Shown: positions 48,172-58,880, counted from the first letter of the stretch. The stretch: DNA of 64,000 bases from Halomonas sp. DQ26W (GCF_003339685.1 NZ_QPKI01000010.1:50158-114157), one strand, 5' to 3'. Translations and numbers: made by a program. The notes: generated by a model not told the origin, from the sequence alone.

Positions 48172-49551
48172 ATGGCACTCAGCGTCTTCGATCTGTTCAA
48201 GATCGGCATCGGCCCCTCCAGCTCACACACCGTTGGTCCGATGCGCGCCGCCTGCGACTTCGTTCAGGCGCTGCGCGAACAGGACATGCTGGAGCGAGTT
48301 GCGCGCATCGAGGTGCGGTTGTTCGGCTCGCTTTGCGCCACCGGCAAGGGCCATGGTACCGACAGGGCAGTGATCATGGGCCTGATGGGCGAGCGCCCCG
48401 ACCGCATCGACCCGTCTATTGTCGGCCCCTGTCTCGAGGAGCTCTTCGAGTCCAGTACACTCCAACTCGATGGCCGTTTGTCGATTCCCTTTCTCTGGAC
48501 CCGCGACATGCAGTGGTACGAGGAGTGCCTGCGCTATCACCCCAACGCCATGACTCTGGTCGCTCATGGCCATAGCGATGAGTTGTGGCGCAACACCTAT
48601 TATTCAGTGGGTGGCGGCTTCGTGGTCGACGAAACACAGGCCGCCCGTGGTGAACTCGACGCCGATAGCACGGCGCTGCCCTACGACTTCAACTCCGCTG
48701 CCGAACTCATGGCGCTGTGCCGTATGCACGACCTGCGCATCAGTGAGCTGATGATGGAGAACGAGAAGGCCTGGCGTAGCGAAGCGGAAGTGCGCGCCGA
48801 GCTGTGGAAAGTGTGGGAGGCGATGCAGGTCTGTGTCGAGACTGGCCTGAACAATGAGGGGGTGTTGCCCGGCGGGCTCAACGTACGTCGTCGTGCAGCG
48901 GCCCTGCATCGCCACCTGTTGGCAGCGGAAGATGATGCCTGCGTGATCGCCTCGACATTTTCGGCAATGGACTGGGTCAATGTCTTCGCCCTGGCGGTCA
49001 ACGAGGAAAATGCCGCCGGGGGGCGCATGGTCACCGCACCTACCAACGGTGCGGCGGGTATCATCCCTGCAGTGCTGCACTACTATATGAAGTTCAAGGC
49101 CGGAGCCAGCGAGAAAGACGTGGTCGACTTCCTGCTCGCCGCGGGTGCCGTGGGCATGCTGTGCAAGAAGAACGCCTCCATCTCCGGCGCCGAAGTCGGC
49201 TGCCAGGGCGAGGTGGGTTCGGCCTGTGCCATGGCGGCTGCCGGTCTTGCCGAGGTCATGGGGGGCAGCGTGGCACAGGTCGAGAATGCGGCAGAGATCG
49301 GCCTGGAACACAATCTTGGCCTGACCTGCGATCCGGTGGGTGGGTTGGTCCAGGTTCCCTGCATCGAGCGCAACGCCATCGCCTCGGTCAAGGCGATCAA
49401 TGCCGCTCAGATGGCGCTGCGGGGGGATGGTGAGCACTTCATCTCGCTGGATAAGGTGATTCGCACCATGCGCGATACCGGTCGTGATATGCAGGAAAAG
49501 TACAAGGAGACATCCCGCGGCGGACTGGCGGTGAACGCCATCGAATGCTGA
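48172..49551 (+). CDS. sdaA: L-serine ammonia-lyase (iron-sulfur type)
   Basis: This 459-residue single-chain L-serine dehydratase converts L-serine to pyruvate and ammonia using a 4Fe-4S cluster. [19 protein letters not shown] opens the beta domain; the alpha domain carries [17 protein letters not shown] and the cluster cysteines in [19 protein letters not shown] and LTCDPVGG. It is divergent from a LysR regulator and followed by a good terminator, so it is a single-gene unit. Confidence 0.96.
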   Translation: MALSVFDLFKIGIGPSSSHTVGPMRAACDFVQALREQDMLERVARIEVRLFGSLCATGKGHGTDRAVIMGLMGERPDRIDPSIVGPCLEELFESSTLQLDGRLSIPFLWTRDMQWYEECLRYHPNAMTLVAHGHSDELWRNTYYSVGGGFVVDETQAARGELDADSTALPYDFNSAAELMALCRMHDLRISELMMENEKAWRSEAEVRAELWKVWEAMQVCVETGLNNEGVLPGGLNVRRRAAALHRHLLAAEDDACVIASTFSAMDWVNVFALAVNEENAAGGRMVTAPTNGAAGIIPAVLHYYMKFKAGASEKDVVDFLLAAGAVGMLCKKNASISGAEVGCQGEVGSACAMAAAGLAEVMGGSVAQVENAAEIGLEHNLGLTCDPVGGLVQVPCIERNAIASVKAINAAQMALRGDGEHFISLDKVIRTMRDTGRDMQEKYKETSRGGLAVNAIEC

Positions 49552-49592
49552 ACGATAAAGACGCTTGCGTATCAACCGACTATGCTGATTCC

Positions 49593-49626
49593 ACGCGATG
49601 CCCTCTGCGGCATCGCGTTTTTGTTT
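49593..49626 (+). terminator. Rho-independent terminator after sdaA
   Basis: ACGCGATGCC (49593-49602) pairs with GGCATCGCGT (49609-49618), followed by TTTTTGTTT. It ends 205 bases before the ABC operon. Confidence 0.85.
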
Positions 49627-49710
49627 GCAAGCTATTGAAGTCGCGGCCTTCTACGCCATTGGTCGAGTTCGACGCTTCAGGAGTTGCCCTGCGGGTGTCT
49701 CTCCTCTAGC

Positions 49711-49724
49711 TTACGTTAACGTAA
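49711..49724. promoter_or_regulatory. Perfect palindrome TTACGTTAACGTAA upstream of the ABC importer
   Basis: The 14-base self-complementary site lies 100 bases before the first ATPase start, in the 272-base gap after sdaA. It resembles operators bound by MerR-family LiuR-type regulators of branched-chain amino-acid catabolism, as I remember them. That link is inference; the symmetry itself is plain. Confidence 0.55.
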
Positions 49725-49823
49725 AGGTTAGAAAGCCCCGGCTGGTTCATCGCAGCCACTGCTTTCACGACAAAGACAACAAATCAGCGCGAATCGCCAG
49801 CGGCGATCCAAAGAGGACGTCAC

Positions 49824-50597
49824 ATGACCCAGGAGTTCATACTGGAGACTCGAGGGTTGACCAAGCAGTTTCGCGGCTTCACCGCCGTGGACGATGTCAA
49901 CCTGCAGGTCCGGGAAGGACATATCCACGCCTTGATCGGGCCCAACGGCGCCGGCAAGACGACCGTCTTCAACCTCCTCACCAAATTCCTGCCGCCGACC
50001 CGCGGTGAGATTCTCTATCGCGACAAGTCGATCACGAAGATGAAGGCCAACGAGATCGCCCGGTTGGGCCTCGTGCGCTCCTTTCAGATATCAGCCGTGT
50101 TCGCCCACATGACAGCGCTGGAAAACGTCCGTGTGGCCCTGCAGCGGCCTATCGGTACCTCTTTTCACTTCTGGAAGTCCGAACGTACACTCGACCATCT
50201 CAATGACCGTGCCATGGATCTGCTGGAACAGGTGGGGCTGGCCGAATACGCCGATGTCCTTACCGTGGAGATGCCCTATGGGCGCAAGCGGGCATTGGAG
50301 GTTGCCACCACGATGGCCCTGGAACCAACACTCATGCTTCTTGACGAACCCACCCAGGGCATGGGGGCAGAGGATGTCGACCGCATCGTCGAACTGATTC
50401 GCCAGGTGGCCAAGGGCCGTACCATCTTGATGGTGGAGCACAACCTCAGCGTGGTGAGCCGGCTTTGCGATCGGATCACCGTGTTGGCCCGCGGCGCGGT
50501 GTTGGCCGAAGGTGACTACAAGGCGGTTTCGGCAAACCCGCTGGTCAAGGAAGCCTATATGGGCACCGAGGTAGAGGAAGAGGAGGCCAGCGCATGA
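49824..50597 (+). CDS. livG: ABC importer ATPase, LivG type
   Basis: This 257-residue cytoplasmic ATPase belongs to the hydrophobic amino acid uptake (HAAT) family. Walker A GPNGAGKT is at residues 39-46 and Walker B is LMLLDEPTQGMG. The signature motif is replaced by PYGRKRALEVA, comparable to the degenerate LSYGxQR of LivG proteins. A C-terminal acidic extension (VEEEEAS) is present. The stop overlaps the start of the second ATPase by four bases. In the family, LivG pairs with LivF and powers the LivHM permease. Confidence 0.92.
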   Translation: MTQEFILETRGLTKQFRGFTAVDDVNLQVREGHIHALIGPNGAGKTTVFNLLTKFLPPTRGEILYRDKSITKMKANEIARLGLVRSFQISAVFAHMTALENVRVALQRPIGTSFHFWKSERTLDHLNDRAMDLLEQVGLAEYADVLTVEMPYGRKRALEVATTMALEPTLMLLDEPTQGMGAEDVDRIVELIRQVAKGRTILMVEHNLSVVSRLCDRITVLARGAVLAEGDYKAVSANPLVKEAYMGTEVEEEEASA

Positions 50598-51346
50598 ACC
50601 AACTAGCCGAGCAGCCCAGCAAGGCACAGTACCGGGACCATGACGGTGCCGAAATGCTGCGGGTCAGTGACCTGCACGCCTTCTACGGCGAGTCGCATAT
50701 CCTTCACGGTGTCGATTTCGACGTGAAACGCGGTGAACTGGTCACCCTTCTCGGTCGAAACGGTGCCGGGCGAAGCACTACGCTCAAGGCGATCATGAAC
50801 ATGGTTGGCCGGCGTACCGGCTCGATCATGATTAACGGTACCGAGACCCTCGACATGAAGCCACACCGTATCCCGCGGCTGGGTGTGGGCTACTGTCCGG
50901 AAGAGCGCGGCATCTTCGCCAGCCTTGATGTCGAGGAGAACCTGCTGTTGCCGCCCACGGTACGCTCCGGCGGCATGAGTCTCGACGAAATCTACGAGAT
51001 GTTTCCCAATCTCTACGAGCGTCGCCGCAGCCAGGGAACCCGCCTTTCCGGCGGTGAGCAGCAGATGCTGGCCATGGCGCGCATCCTGCGCACCGGTGCT
51101 CGCATGCTGCTGCTCGATGAAATCACCGAAGGCCTGGCGCCGGTCATCGTGCAGACGCTGGGTGAGGTGCTGGTCAAGCTCAGGGATAGGGGCATGACCA
51201 TCGTGTTGGTGGAGCAAAACTTCCGCTTTGCCGCACCACTTGCCGACCGCCATTACGTGATGGAGCACGGGCGAATCATCGAGGAGATCTCGGCGGCCGA
51301 GCTGCCTTCGAAGCGTGATCATCTCCATACTTTGCTGGGGGTCTGA
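50594..51346 (+). CDS. livF: ABC importer ATPase, LivF type, with Lys-to-Arg change in Walker A
   Basis: This 250-residue HAAT-family ATPase has an N-terminal extension of about 20 residues. Its Walker A reads GRNGAGRS (residues 54-61), so the lysine that normally binds the phosphates is Arg60 (codon CGA at 50771-50773). The signature LSGGEQQMLAMARIL and Walker B MLLLDEITEGLAP are intact. The rest of the protein shows no sign of decay. It is coupled to the LivG-type gene by a four-base overlap. Confidence 0.92.
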   Translation: MNQLAEQPSKAQYRDHDGAEMLRVSDLHAFYGESHILHGVDFDVKRGELVTLLGRNGAGRSTTLKAIMNMVGRRTGSIMINGTETLDMKPHRIPRLGVGYCPEERGIFASLDVEENLLLPPTVRSGGMSLDEIYEMFPNLYERRRSQGTRLSGGEQQMLAMARILRTGARMLLLDEITEGLAPVIVQTLGEVLVKLRDRGMTIVLVEQNFRFAAPLADRHYVMEHGRIIEEISAAELPSKRDHLHTLLGV

Positions 51347-51480
51347 GCCACCGCGCTCAACCATCGGCTTAACACAACGATAACTGTCGTCAAGAACCGG
51401 AGCAGCGACGCAGCTACCAGCAGCGTTCGCCACAACAAGTCACAACAACAAGCAGTCCCGATGGGACTACGGAGACGTAA

Positions 51481-52704
51481 ATGACCTTCATCAAGAAGAC
51501 TCTTGCCAGCAGTATCGCCATTGCCGCCGCCGCCGCACTGGCAGCAACTAGCGCCCAGGCAGAAATCAGCGACGGGGAAGTGCGAATCGGCTACCTGGCC
51601 GATATGTCCGGCACCTACCGTGACCTGGCCGGACCGGGTGGTCTGGAGGCGCTGCGCATGGCCGTCGAGGATTTCGGTGGCAGCGTCAACGGGGCGCCGA
51701 TCGAAGTCTTCAGTGCCGACGACCGCAACAGCGCCGATGTCGGTGCCAATACCGTGCGTGAGTGGGTCGATACCCGCAACGTCGATATGGTCGCCGGCAT
51801 GGTGGCGTCTTCCGTGACCATCGCGGTCACCAATGTGCTCGAGGCCAATGACAAGCTTGGAATCATCTCGGGCTCCGCTGCCTCAAGCATCACCAACGAG
51901 CACTGCACGCCCAATCATATTCACTGGGTCTATGACACCTATCCGCTGGCCAACGGCACTGCCAAGGCCATCGTCGACCAGGGCGGCGACAGCTGGTTCA
52001 TGCTGACTGCCGACTACGCGTTCGGTCATGCCCTGGAAGGTGATGTGACCCGGGTCGTGGAAGAGAGCGGCGGTGAAGTGGTCGGCGGCGTGCGCCACCC
52101 GTTCCCGACCGATGACTTTTCCTCCTATATCCTTCAGGCCCAGGGCTCCGGTGCCAAGATCATCGGTCTGGCCAACGCCGGGGCGGACACCGTCAACGCC
52201 ATCAGCACCGCAGCCCAGTTCGGTGTGGTGGAAGCGGGCCAACAACTCGCCGGCCTGCTGGTCTTCTTGAATGACGTCCATGCCATGGGCCTCGAGACCA
52301 CACAGGGTCTGCTGCTGACCACCGGTTGGTACTGGAACATGGATGACGAGGCGCGCGAATGGTCCGAGCGCTACTACGAGCGCATGAACCGTATGCCGAC
52401 CATGGTCCAGGCGGGCGTCTATTCCAGCACCATGCACTACCTGAAGGCCGTCGAGGCAACCGGCAGCGATGATGCAACCACCGTGCGCGAGTACATGATG
52501 GAGCAGCCGATCAACGACTTCTTCGCCCGCAATGGACGCCTGCGTGAAGATGGACGCATGATCCACGACATGTACCTGGCCGAGGTGAAGTCGCCGGCGG
52601 ACTCGACTGGCGAGTGGGACCTCTATGAGATCCTTGCCACCATTCCTGCCGAAGAAGCCTACCGTCCGCTTTCCGAAAGCCAGTGCAAGCTGGTCCAGAA
52701 CTGA
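51481..52704 (+). CDS. Periplasmic substrate-binding protein, Peripla_BP_6 family
   Basis: This 407-residue receptor for the adjacent importer has a Sec signal peptide ending at about TSAQAE (residue 28). The mature protein is a Leu/Ile/Val-binding-type receptor: VRIGYLADMSGTYRDLAGPG at the N-lobe, VAGMVASSVTIAV and SGSAASSITNEHC in the binding cleft. Substrates in this family include branched-chain amino acids, amides, urea and aromatic compounds; the ligand is not evident. It lies in the middle of the operon, with 134 bases before it. Confidence 0.92.
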   Translation: MTFIKKTLASSIAIAAAAALAATSAQAEISDGEVRIGYLADMSGTYRDLAGPGGLEALRMAVEDFGGSVNGAPIEVFSADDRNSADVGANTVREWVDTRNVDMVAGMVASSVTIAVTNVLEANDKLGIISGSAASSITNEHCTPNHIHWVYDTYPLANGTAKAIVDQGGDSWFMLTADYAFGHALEGDVTRVVEESGGEVVGGVRHPFPTDDFSSYILQAQGSGAKIIGLANAGADTVNAISTAAQFGVVEAGQQLAGLLVFLNDVHAMGLETTQGLLLTTGWYWNMDDEAREWSERYYERMNRMPTMVQAGVYSSTMHYLKAVEATGSDDATTVREYMMEQPINDFFARNGRLREDGRMIHDMYLAEVKSPADSTGEWDLYEILATIPAEEAYRPLSESQCKLVQN

Positions 52705-52766
52705 GCGGTGCAAGACACGGCGGCGGCCATTGGCCGTCGCCCCTCTGACGGCGAGGAGAACCTAAC

Positions 52767-53654
52767 ATGACGATGATATTTGGGGTGCCGTTGGCGGTGT
52801 TCATGGGCCAGCTGCTGCTGGGCCTGATCAACGGTGCCTTTTACGCCTTGCTGAGTCTGGGCCTGGCGGTGATCTTCGGCCTGCTGAAGATCGTCAATTT
52901 CGCCCACGGGGCGATGTATATGCTGGGTGCCTTCGCCACCCTGCTGGGGATGCGCTACCTGGGTATCAACTACTGGGCGGCTCTGCTGTTGGCGCCACTG
53001 GTCGTTGGCCTGTTCGGTATGGTGCTCGAGCGGCTTATGCTGCGGCGTATCGGCCATCTGGACCATCTCTATGGCTTGCTGCTGACCTTCGGTCTGGCAC
53101 TGATTTTCGAAGGCACGCTGGTCAATTTCTTCGGGGTGTCGGGCGCGCGATATCCGACACCGGAAGCCCTGCAGGGCGGCTTCCAGACGGGCTTCATGTT
53201 CCTGCCCGTCTATCGGGCCTGGGTACTGCTGGCGGCGCTGGTCGTCTGCCTCGGTACCTGGTTCATCATCGAGCGTACACGGCTCGGTGCCTACCTGCGG
53301 GCCGGAACCGAGAACCCCGCGCTGATGCAGTCATTCGGCGTCAACGTGCCGCTGTTGATCACGCTCACCTATGGTTTCGGCGTGGCGCTGGCCGCCTTTG
53401 CCGGCGTGCTGGCGGCACCGCTCTATCCGGTCTCTCCGACCATGGGCTCCAATCTGTTGATCGTGGTGTTCGCCGTGGTGGTCATCGGGGGCATGGGCTC
53501 GATTCTGGGGGCCATCCTGACCGGCCTGGGCATGGGCCTGATCGAGGGCCTGACCAAGGTGTACTATCCCGAGGCAGCCAACACCGTGATCTTCCTGGTC
53601 ATGATCCTGGTGTTGATGCTTAGACCCGCCGGACTCTTCGGCAAGGAGGCATGA
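52767..53654 (+). CDS. livH: ABC importer permease, LivH type
   Basis: This 295-residue inner-membrane permease has about eight helices. GQLLLGLINGAFYALLSLGLA, given in part as LINGAFYALLSLGLAV, NFAHGAMYMLGAF and the EAA-like loop VFAVVVIGGMGSILGAIL are family hallmarks. A GAGGAG site precedes the ATG. It is followed by livM after four bases. Confidence 0.93.
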   Translation: MTMIFGVPLAVFMGQLLLGLINGAFYALLSLGLAVIFGLLKIVNFAHGAMYMLGAFATLLGMRYLGINYWAALLLAPLVVGLFGMVLERLMLRRIGHLDHLYGLLLTFGLALIFEGTLVNFFGVSGARYPTPEALQGGFQTGFMFLPVYRAWVLLAALVVCLGTWFIIERTRLGAYLRAGTENPALMQSFGVNVPLLITLTYGFGVALAAFAGVLAAPLYPVSPTMGSNLLIVVFAVVVIGGMGSILGAILTGLGMGLIEGLTKVYYPEAANTVIFLVMILVLMLRPAGLFGKEA

Positions 53655-53658
53655 CATC

Positions 53659-54642
53659 ATGGCCACGACTCAAACCTTGACCCCTGTCATGGAGCGCCAG
53701 CGTCGAGCAAACATGAGACGCAATGCCTTTTATCTGGCGCTGATCGTGGTGGGGCTGCTGGCACCCTTCGTCGCCTATCCGGTCTTCCTGATGAAGGTGC
53801 TGACCTTCGCGCTGTTTGCCTGCGCCTTCAACCTACTGCTCGGCTATGCCGGTCTCCTCTCCTTCGGTCATGCCGCCTTCCTGGCTACTGGTGGTTACGT
53901 TACCGGTTACCTGCTGTCGAGCTATCCGGGGCTGACGCCGGAACTGGGCATTCTCGTCGGCACCGGTGCCGCGGTGCTGCTGGGAGTCGCCTTTGGCGCG
54001 CTGGCGATCCGTCGGCAGGGCATCTACTTCGCCATGGTGACACTGGCGCTGGCGCAGCTCATGTTCTTCTTCTACATACAGGCGCCGTTTACCGGCGGTG
54101 AAGATGGCCTGCACGGTGTGCCGCGGGGAGACCTGTTCGGTTTCATCAGCCTGCGCAGTAACCTGGCGATGTACTATTTCGTCTTCGCGATCTTCCTGAT
54201 CGGCTTTGCCATCGTGCAGCGCGCCGTGCACTCACCCTTCGGCCAAGTGCTCAAGGCGATTCGTGAGAACGAGCCACGGGCGGTATCGCTGGGCTACAAC
54301 GTCGATGCCTACAAGCTTCTGGCCTTCGTGATCTCCGCTGGCCTGGCAGGCCTGGCTGGCTCCACCAAGACCATCGTCTTCCAGCTGGCTTCGCTGACCG
54401 ATGCCCACTGGCATATGTCGGGTGAAGTCATCCTGATGACGCTGCTCGGCGGTGTGGGCACCCTGTTCGGTCCAGTGGTCGGCGCCAGCCTGGTTGTCAG
54501 TCTGCAGCATATGCTGGCGCAGTCGCCAATGGGCAACTGGGTCAACGTCATCCTGGGCCTGATCTTCGTGATTTGCGTACTCAGTTTCCGCAGCGGTATC
54601 GTCGGTGAGATCATCAAGATGTATCGCAAGAACTTCAGGTAG
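53659..54642 (+). CDS. livM: ABC importer permease, LivM type
   Basis: This 327-residue permease partners LivH. The conserved LLLGYAGLLSFGHAAFLATG (20 residues), the RGIYFAMVTLA-like RRQGIYFAMVTLALAQ and TLLGGVGTLFGPVVGA segments are typical. About nine helices are predicted. It is the last gene of the operon and is followed by a perfect 13-base hairpin. Confidence 0.93.
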   Translation: MATTQTLTPVMERQRRANMRRNAFYLALIVVGLLAPFVAYPVFLMKVLTFALFACAFNLLLGYAGLLSFGHAAFLATGGYVTGYLLSSYPGLTPELGILVGTGAAVLLGVAFGALAIRRQGIYFAMVTLALAQLMFFFYIQAPFTGGEDGLHGVPRGDLFGFISLRSNLAMYYFVFAIFLIGFAIVQRAVHSPFGQVLKAIRENEPRAVSLGYNVDAYKLLAFVISAGLAGLAGSTKTIVFQLASLTDAHWHMSGEVILMTLLGGVGTLFGPVVGASLVVSLQHMLAQSPMGNWVNVILGLIFVICVLSFRSGIVGEIIKMYRKNFR

Positions 54643-54665
54643 CATAGCGGGACGGGACTTGCCAT

Positions 54666-54701
54666 GCCATCGGGCGCCTCACGGGGCGCCCGATGGCGTT
54701 T
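54666..54701 (+). terminator. Terminator after livM
   Basis: GCCATCGGGCGCC (54666-54678) pairs perfectly with GGCGCCCGATGGC (54685-54697) around TCACGG, followed by GTTTAA. Confidence 0.75.
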
Positions 54702-54771
54702 AAGCCGGTACAGGAGTGCGCTGCCGATCTCGCCTGGCAATTTGGACGATCGATCCATGGTCGTTACCTCT

Positions 54772-54977
54772 CTAGGATGGTGCTGCGGTCATCTGCTCTT
54801 CGGTGAGGCGGATCTGGCGAGTGGTGGGATAGAACAGGGTGGTGCCCAGTTGGTTCTTCAGCTGCTGACGAGACAACTGACATGGGAGTTGGAAACCTTG
54901 GGATGCCGGACGGTAGCGGCAAAGGTTTCCGCGTGAACCACGTCGATGAAGGCTTCGATCCTGTCCCGGCGTTGCAT
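54772..54977 (-). pseudogene. Broken LysR regulator remnant divergent from frmA
   Basis: Starting at an ATG at 54977 with GAGAGGTGACCC upstream, the reading frame gives a LysR N-terminus (RRDRIEAFIDVVHAETF, then HPKVSNSHVS). It then shifts frame and continues in another frame as RQQLKNQLGTTLFYPTTRQI and RLTE, ending at a stop at 54772. Removing five bases (TGTCT) restores one frame of 67 codons including stop. Only the DNA-binding part remains; the ligand-binding domain is gone. LysR genes of this kind often sit divergent from the glutathione-dependent formaldehyde dehydrogenase gene, as here, for example the GfnR-type regulator of Pseudomonas. The rest of the 461-base gap 54643-55103 holds the terminator and the frmA promoter region. 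Confidence 0.75.
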
Positions 54978-55085
54978 GGGTCACCTCTCGCATGGATTGT
55001 TGTTGTTGAGCGATAATGTCGTGTGTTTAATGCACTTTATCCCAAGACGTCGCATTGCCTAGACTAATCGATGGAAAAAACATAA

Positions 55086-56213
<1,128 letters not shown>

Positions 56214-56353
56214 TTCGTGCCCGAAGCCGCACGATGGGCGTGATACGTGCCGAAGCGCGAGGATGTTATGTTACAGGGGCTGTGCATAAGGATCTGCCAC
56301 CCATTAGCCGTTCCGGTCGTTGCCTGTTGGGGCGACCGTGAGGAGAACGAACG

Positions 56354-57208
56354 ATGAGCATGACCGAAAAGCTTGAACTGGTATCGGCAAACAAGAGTTT
56401 CGGTGGCTGGCACAAGCGTTACCGGCACCATTCGCGGGCGCTTGATTGTGAGATGGTATTCGCCATTTACCTGCCGCCCCAGGCCGAGACCGAGCGGGTG
56501 CCGCTGCTCTGGTGGCTGTCAGGGTTGACCTGCAGTGACGAGAATTTCATGCAGAAAGCCGGCGCGCATCGTGTGGCCGCCGAACTTGGCATTGCCATCA
56601 TTTGCCCCGACACCAGCCCGCGAGGCACCGACCTGCCGGGTGAGCATGATAGCTACGATCTCGGCTCCGGTGCAGGATTCTACGTCAATGCTTCCCGGGA
56701 GCCCTGGAAGAAGCATTACCGGATGTATGACTACGTGACCGAGGAGCTGCCCTCCGTGGTTCGGCAGCACTTTCCGGTCAATGGCCGCGAAGCCATCAGC
56801 GGACACTCCATGGGCGGTCACGGGGCTTTGATCATGGCGCTGCGTCGTCCCGGCCACTACCGCTCGGTCTCGGCATTTGCACCGGTCGTCAATCCCAGCC
56901 AGTGCCCCTGGGGGCGCAAGGCCTTCCACGAATACCTGGGCGAAGACCCTGGCAGTTGGACCCAGTATGATGCCTGCGAACTGGTGGCCAAGGGGGCGTC
57001 GAGCCAGCCCCTGTTCATCGATCAGGGTGAGGAAGACGATTTTCTTGTCGAGCAATTGAAGCCTGAACGCCTCGAGGCGGTATGCCGTACTCATGACCAC
57101 CCACTGACGCTGCGCCGTCAGCCTGGGTATGATCACAGCTACTACTTCATTGCCAGCTTCATTGAGGAACACCTGCGCTATCATGCTGAGTATCTATTCA
57201 AACGCTGA
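56354..57208 (+). CDS. fghA: S-formylglutathione hydrolase
   Basis: FghA (FrmB type) hydrolyses S-formylglutathione to formate and glutathione, completing the FrmA pathway. The 284-residue esterase-D-type alpha/beta hydrolase has the nucleophile elbow GHSMGGHGAL (catalytic Ser), FIDQGEEDDFL (Asp) and GYDHSYYFI (His). LLWWLSGLTCSDENFMQKAG carries the oxyanion region. GTGAGGAGAACG precedes the ATG. The 140-base gap from frmA could hold a separate promoter. Confidence 0.96.
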   Translation: MSMTEKLELVSANKSFGGWHKRYRHHSRALDCEMVFAIYLPPQAETERVPLLWWLSGLTCSDENFMQKAGAHRVAAELGIAIICPDTSPRGTDLPGEHDSYDLGSGAGFYVNASREPWKKHYRMYDYVTEELPSVVRQHFPVNGREAISGHSMGGHGALIMALRRPGHYRSVSAFAPVVNPSQCPWGRKAFHEYLGEDPGSWTQYDACELVAKGASSQPLFIDQGEEDDFLVEQLKPERLEAVCRTHDHPLTLRRQPGYDHSYYFIASFIEEHLRYHAEYLFKR

Positions 57209-57232
57209 TCAACTACTGCTGTCAGGCGTGAC

Positions 57233-57946
57233 ATGATTCGCGCTGTTCTCTTCCGTGTATTGCGCTGGGCTGCCCTGGTCGGGGTCGCCTTCGTCGTGTT
57301 GTCGCTGGTGCTGGTGCTGATGATGCGCTACGTGCCGGCTTACGGCTCGATGGTGATGCTGGAACGCAAGATCGAGGCCTGGCTCTCCGGCGAGTCGTTG
57401 CCAATCCAGCATCAGTGGCGCCCGTGGGAGGAACTCTCCGACCACGCCAAGTTGGCGGTGATAGCCGCCGAGGACCAGCGCTTTCCCGATCATCGCGGCT
57501 TCGATGTCTCTGAGATGCGCCGCGCCTGGGAAGCCAGCCGCTCTGGTGCTCGCCTGCGCGGTGCCAGCACCATCAGCCAGCAGACCGCCAAGAATCTGTT
57601 CCTCTGGACCGGGCGTAGCTGGCTCCGCAAGGGGTTCGAGGCCTGGTTTACCCTGCTGATCGAGACGCTGTGGCCAAAGGAGCGAATTCTCGAGGTCTAC
57701 CTGAATATCGTCGAGTGGGACAATGGTGTGTTTGGTCTTGAAGCGGCCGGGCAGCACTACTTCGGCGTATCAGCCAGTCAACTGAACGAGGTACAGGCGA
57801 GTCGACTGGCAGCCATACTGCCCAATCCCCGAGCTTGGGATGCCGCGCGGCCGGGCCCACAGACGGAGCGGCGCAGCCAGTGGATACGCCAGCAGATGCG
57901 CAACCTCGGTGGTTCGCGCTACCTGGAACGGCTGGCCGCCGATTGA
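57233..57946 (+). CDS. mtgA: Monofunctional biosynthetic peptidoglycan transglycosylase
   Basis: MtgA polymerises lipid II into glycan strands. The 237-residue protein has one N-terminal membrane anchor (about residues 10-35) and a GT51 domain with AAEDQRFPDHRGFD (catalytic Glu), GASTISQQTAKNLFLW, KERILEVYLNIVEW and AARLAAILPNP-like ASRLAAILPNPRAWD. There is no transpeptidase domain. It follows fghA by 24 bases but is functionally unrelated. Confidence 0.96.
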   Translation: MIRAVLFRVLRWAALVGVAFVVLSLVLVLMMRYVPAYGSMVMLERKIEAWLSGESLPIQHQWRPWEELSDHAKLAVIAAEDQRFPDHRGFDVSEMRRAWEASRSGARLRGASTISQQTAKNLFLWTGRSWLRKGFEAWFTLLIETLWPKERILEVYLNIVEWDNGVFGLEAAGQHYFGVSASQLNEVQASRLAAILPNPRAWDAARPGPQTERRSQWIRQQMRNLGGSRYLERLAAD

Positions 57947-57959
57947 GCCACTGTTTATA

Positions 57960-58880
57960 TCAGGCCTGTCCCTGCGGCTTATAGCGAACGGCCAGCACGA
58001 CGCCGACAATGGTGACGACCATGCCCACCAGGCCGATCCATGGCAGCCGCTCATCGAACAGCCACCAGGCCTGCAGCGCCGTGACCGGTGGTACCAGGTA
58101 GAACAGGCTCGCTACACGTGAGGCCTCTCCACGCCGAATCAGTGCCATCAGCAGCAGGATTGCACTGATCGACAACACCAGTACCAGCCAAGCCATGGTC
58201 ATTACGAAGGTGGGGCTCCAGTCGATGCTGCGCTCCTCGAACAGCAGGGCGCCGATTCCCAGAAGGCAGCCTGCTGCCAGGTATTGCACCACGGTGCCGG
58301 AAAGCAAAGGCATGCCGGTGCAGAACCGCTTCTGGTAGAGCGTGCCCAGGGTTATGCCCGCCAATGCGGCCAGGATGCAGGCCAGGGCGCCCAGGCCGAA
58401 TCCTTGAAACAGCGCCGTCCCCGGGTCGAGCTTGCTGCCCAGCACCATGACGATGCCGGCAAGGCCCAGCAATAGCCCCAGCCACTGAATCGCAGTGATT
58501 CTCTCGCCCAGCAGCGGGCTTGCCAGTGTGGCCGTCAGCAATGGTTGAAGACCCACTAGCAGAGCAGCCAGGCCTGCCGGCATTCCCAGGTAGATACCGT
58601 AGAAGACACCGCCCAGGTAGGCGCCGTGCACCAGCATCCCGGAAACGCCGATGTGCGCCCATAGTCGGCCCCCTTGTGGCCAGCCGCCCTTGAACAGCTT
58701 GACCATCGGCACCAGCAGCATGAGTGTCAGCATGAAGCGCACGAAAAGGAAGGTGAAGGGTTCGGCATGAGGCAAACCGAACTTGGCGCCGATGAAGCCG
58801 GTGCTCCAGAGGGCGACGAACAGCACCGGCATGCCGGCCAGCAGTGCTGTATCGAGCCGTGAGGGTGCAGGTGCGTTCAT
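57960..58880 (-). CDS. EamA/DMT family transporter
   Basis: This 306-residue protein has about ten membrane helices and two EamA repeats (about residues 12-145 and 160-295). VALWSTGFIGAKFGLPHAEP is the usual opening of a drug/metabolite transporter of the RhaT/YdcZ-like branch, and GLQPLLTATLASPLLGERIT is the conserved P-x-x-x-G-E-R region. Members export amino acids or metabolites; the substrate here is unknown. It converges with mtgA, 13 bases apart. Confidence 0.9.
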   Translation of the reverse strand: MNAPAPSRLDTALLAGMPVLFVALWSTGFIGAKFGLPHAEPFTFLFVRFMLTLMLLVPMVKLFKGGWPQGGRLWAHIGVSGMLVHGAYLGGVFYGIYLGMPAGLAALLVGLQPLLTATLASPLLGERITAIQWLGLLLGLAGIVMVLGSKLDPGTALFQGFGLGALACILAALAGITLGTLYQKRFCTGMPLLSGTVVQYLAAGCLLGIGALLFEERSIDWSPTFVMTMAWLVLVLSISAILLLMALIRRGEASRVASLFYLVPPVTALQAWWLFDERLPWIGLVGMVVTIVGVVLAVRYKPQGQA

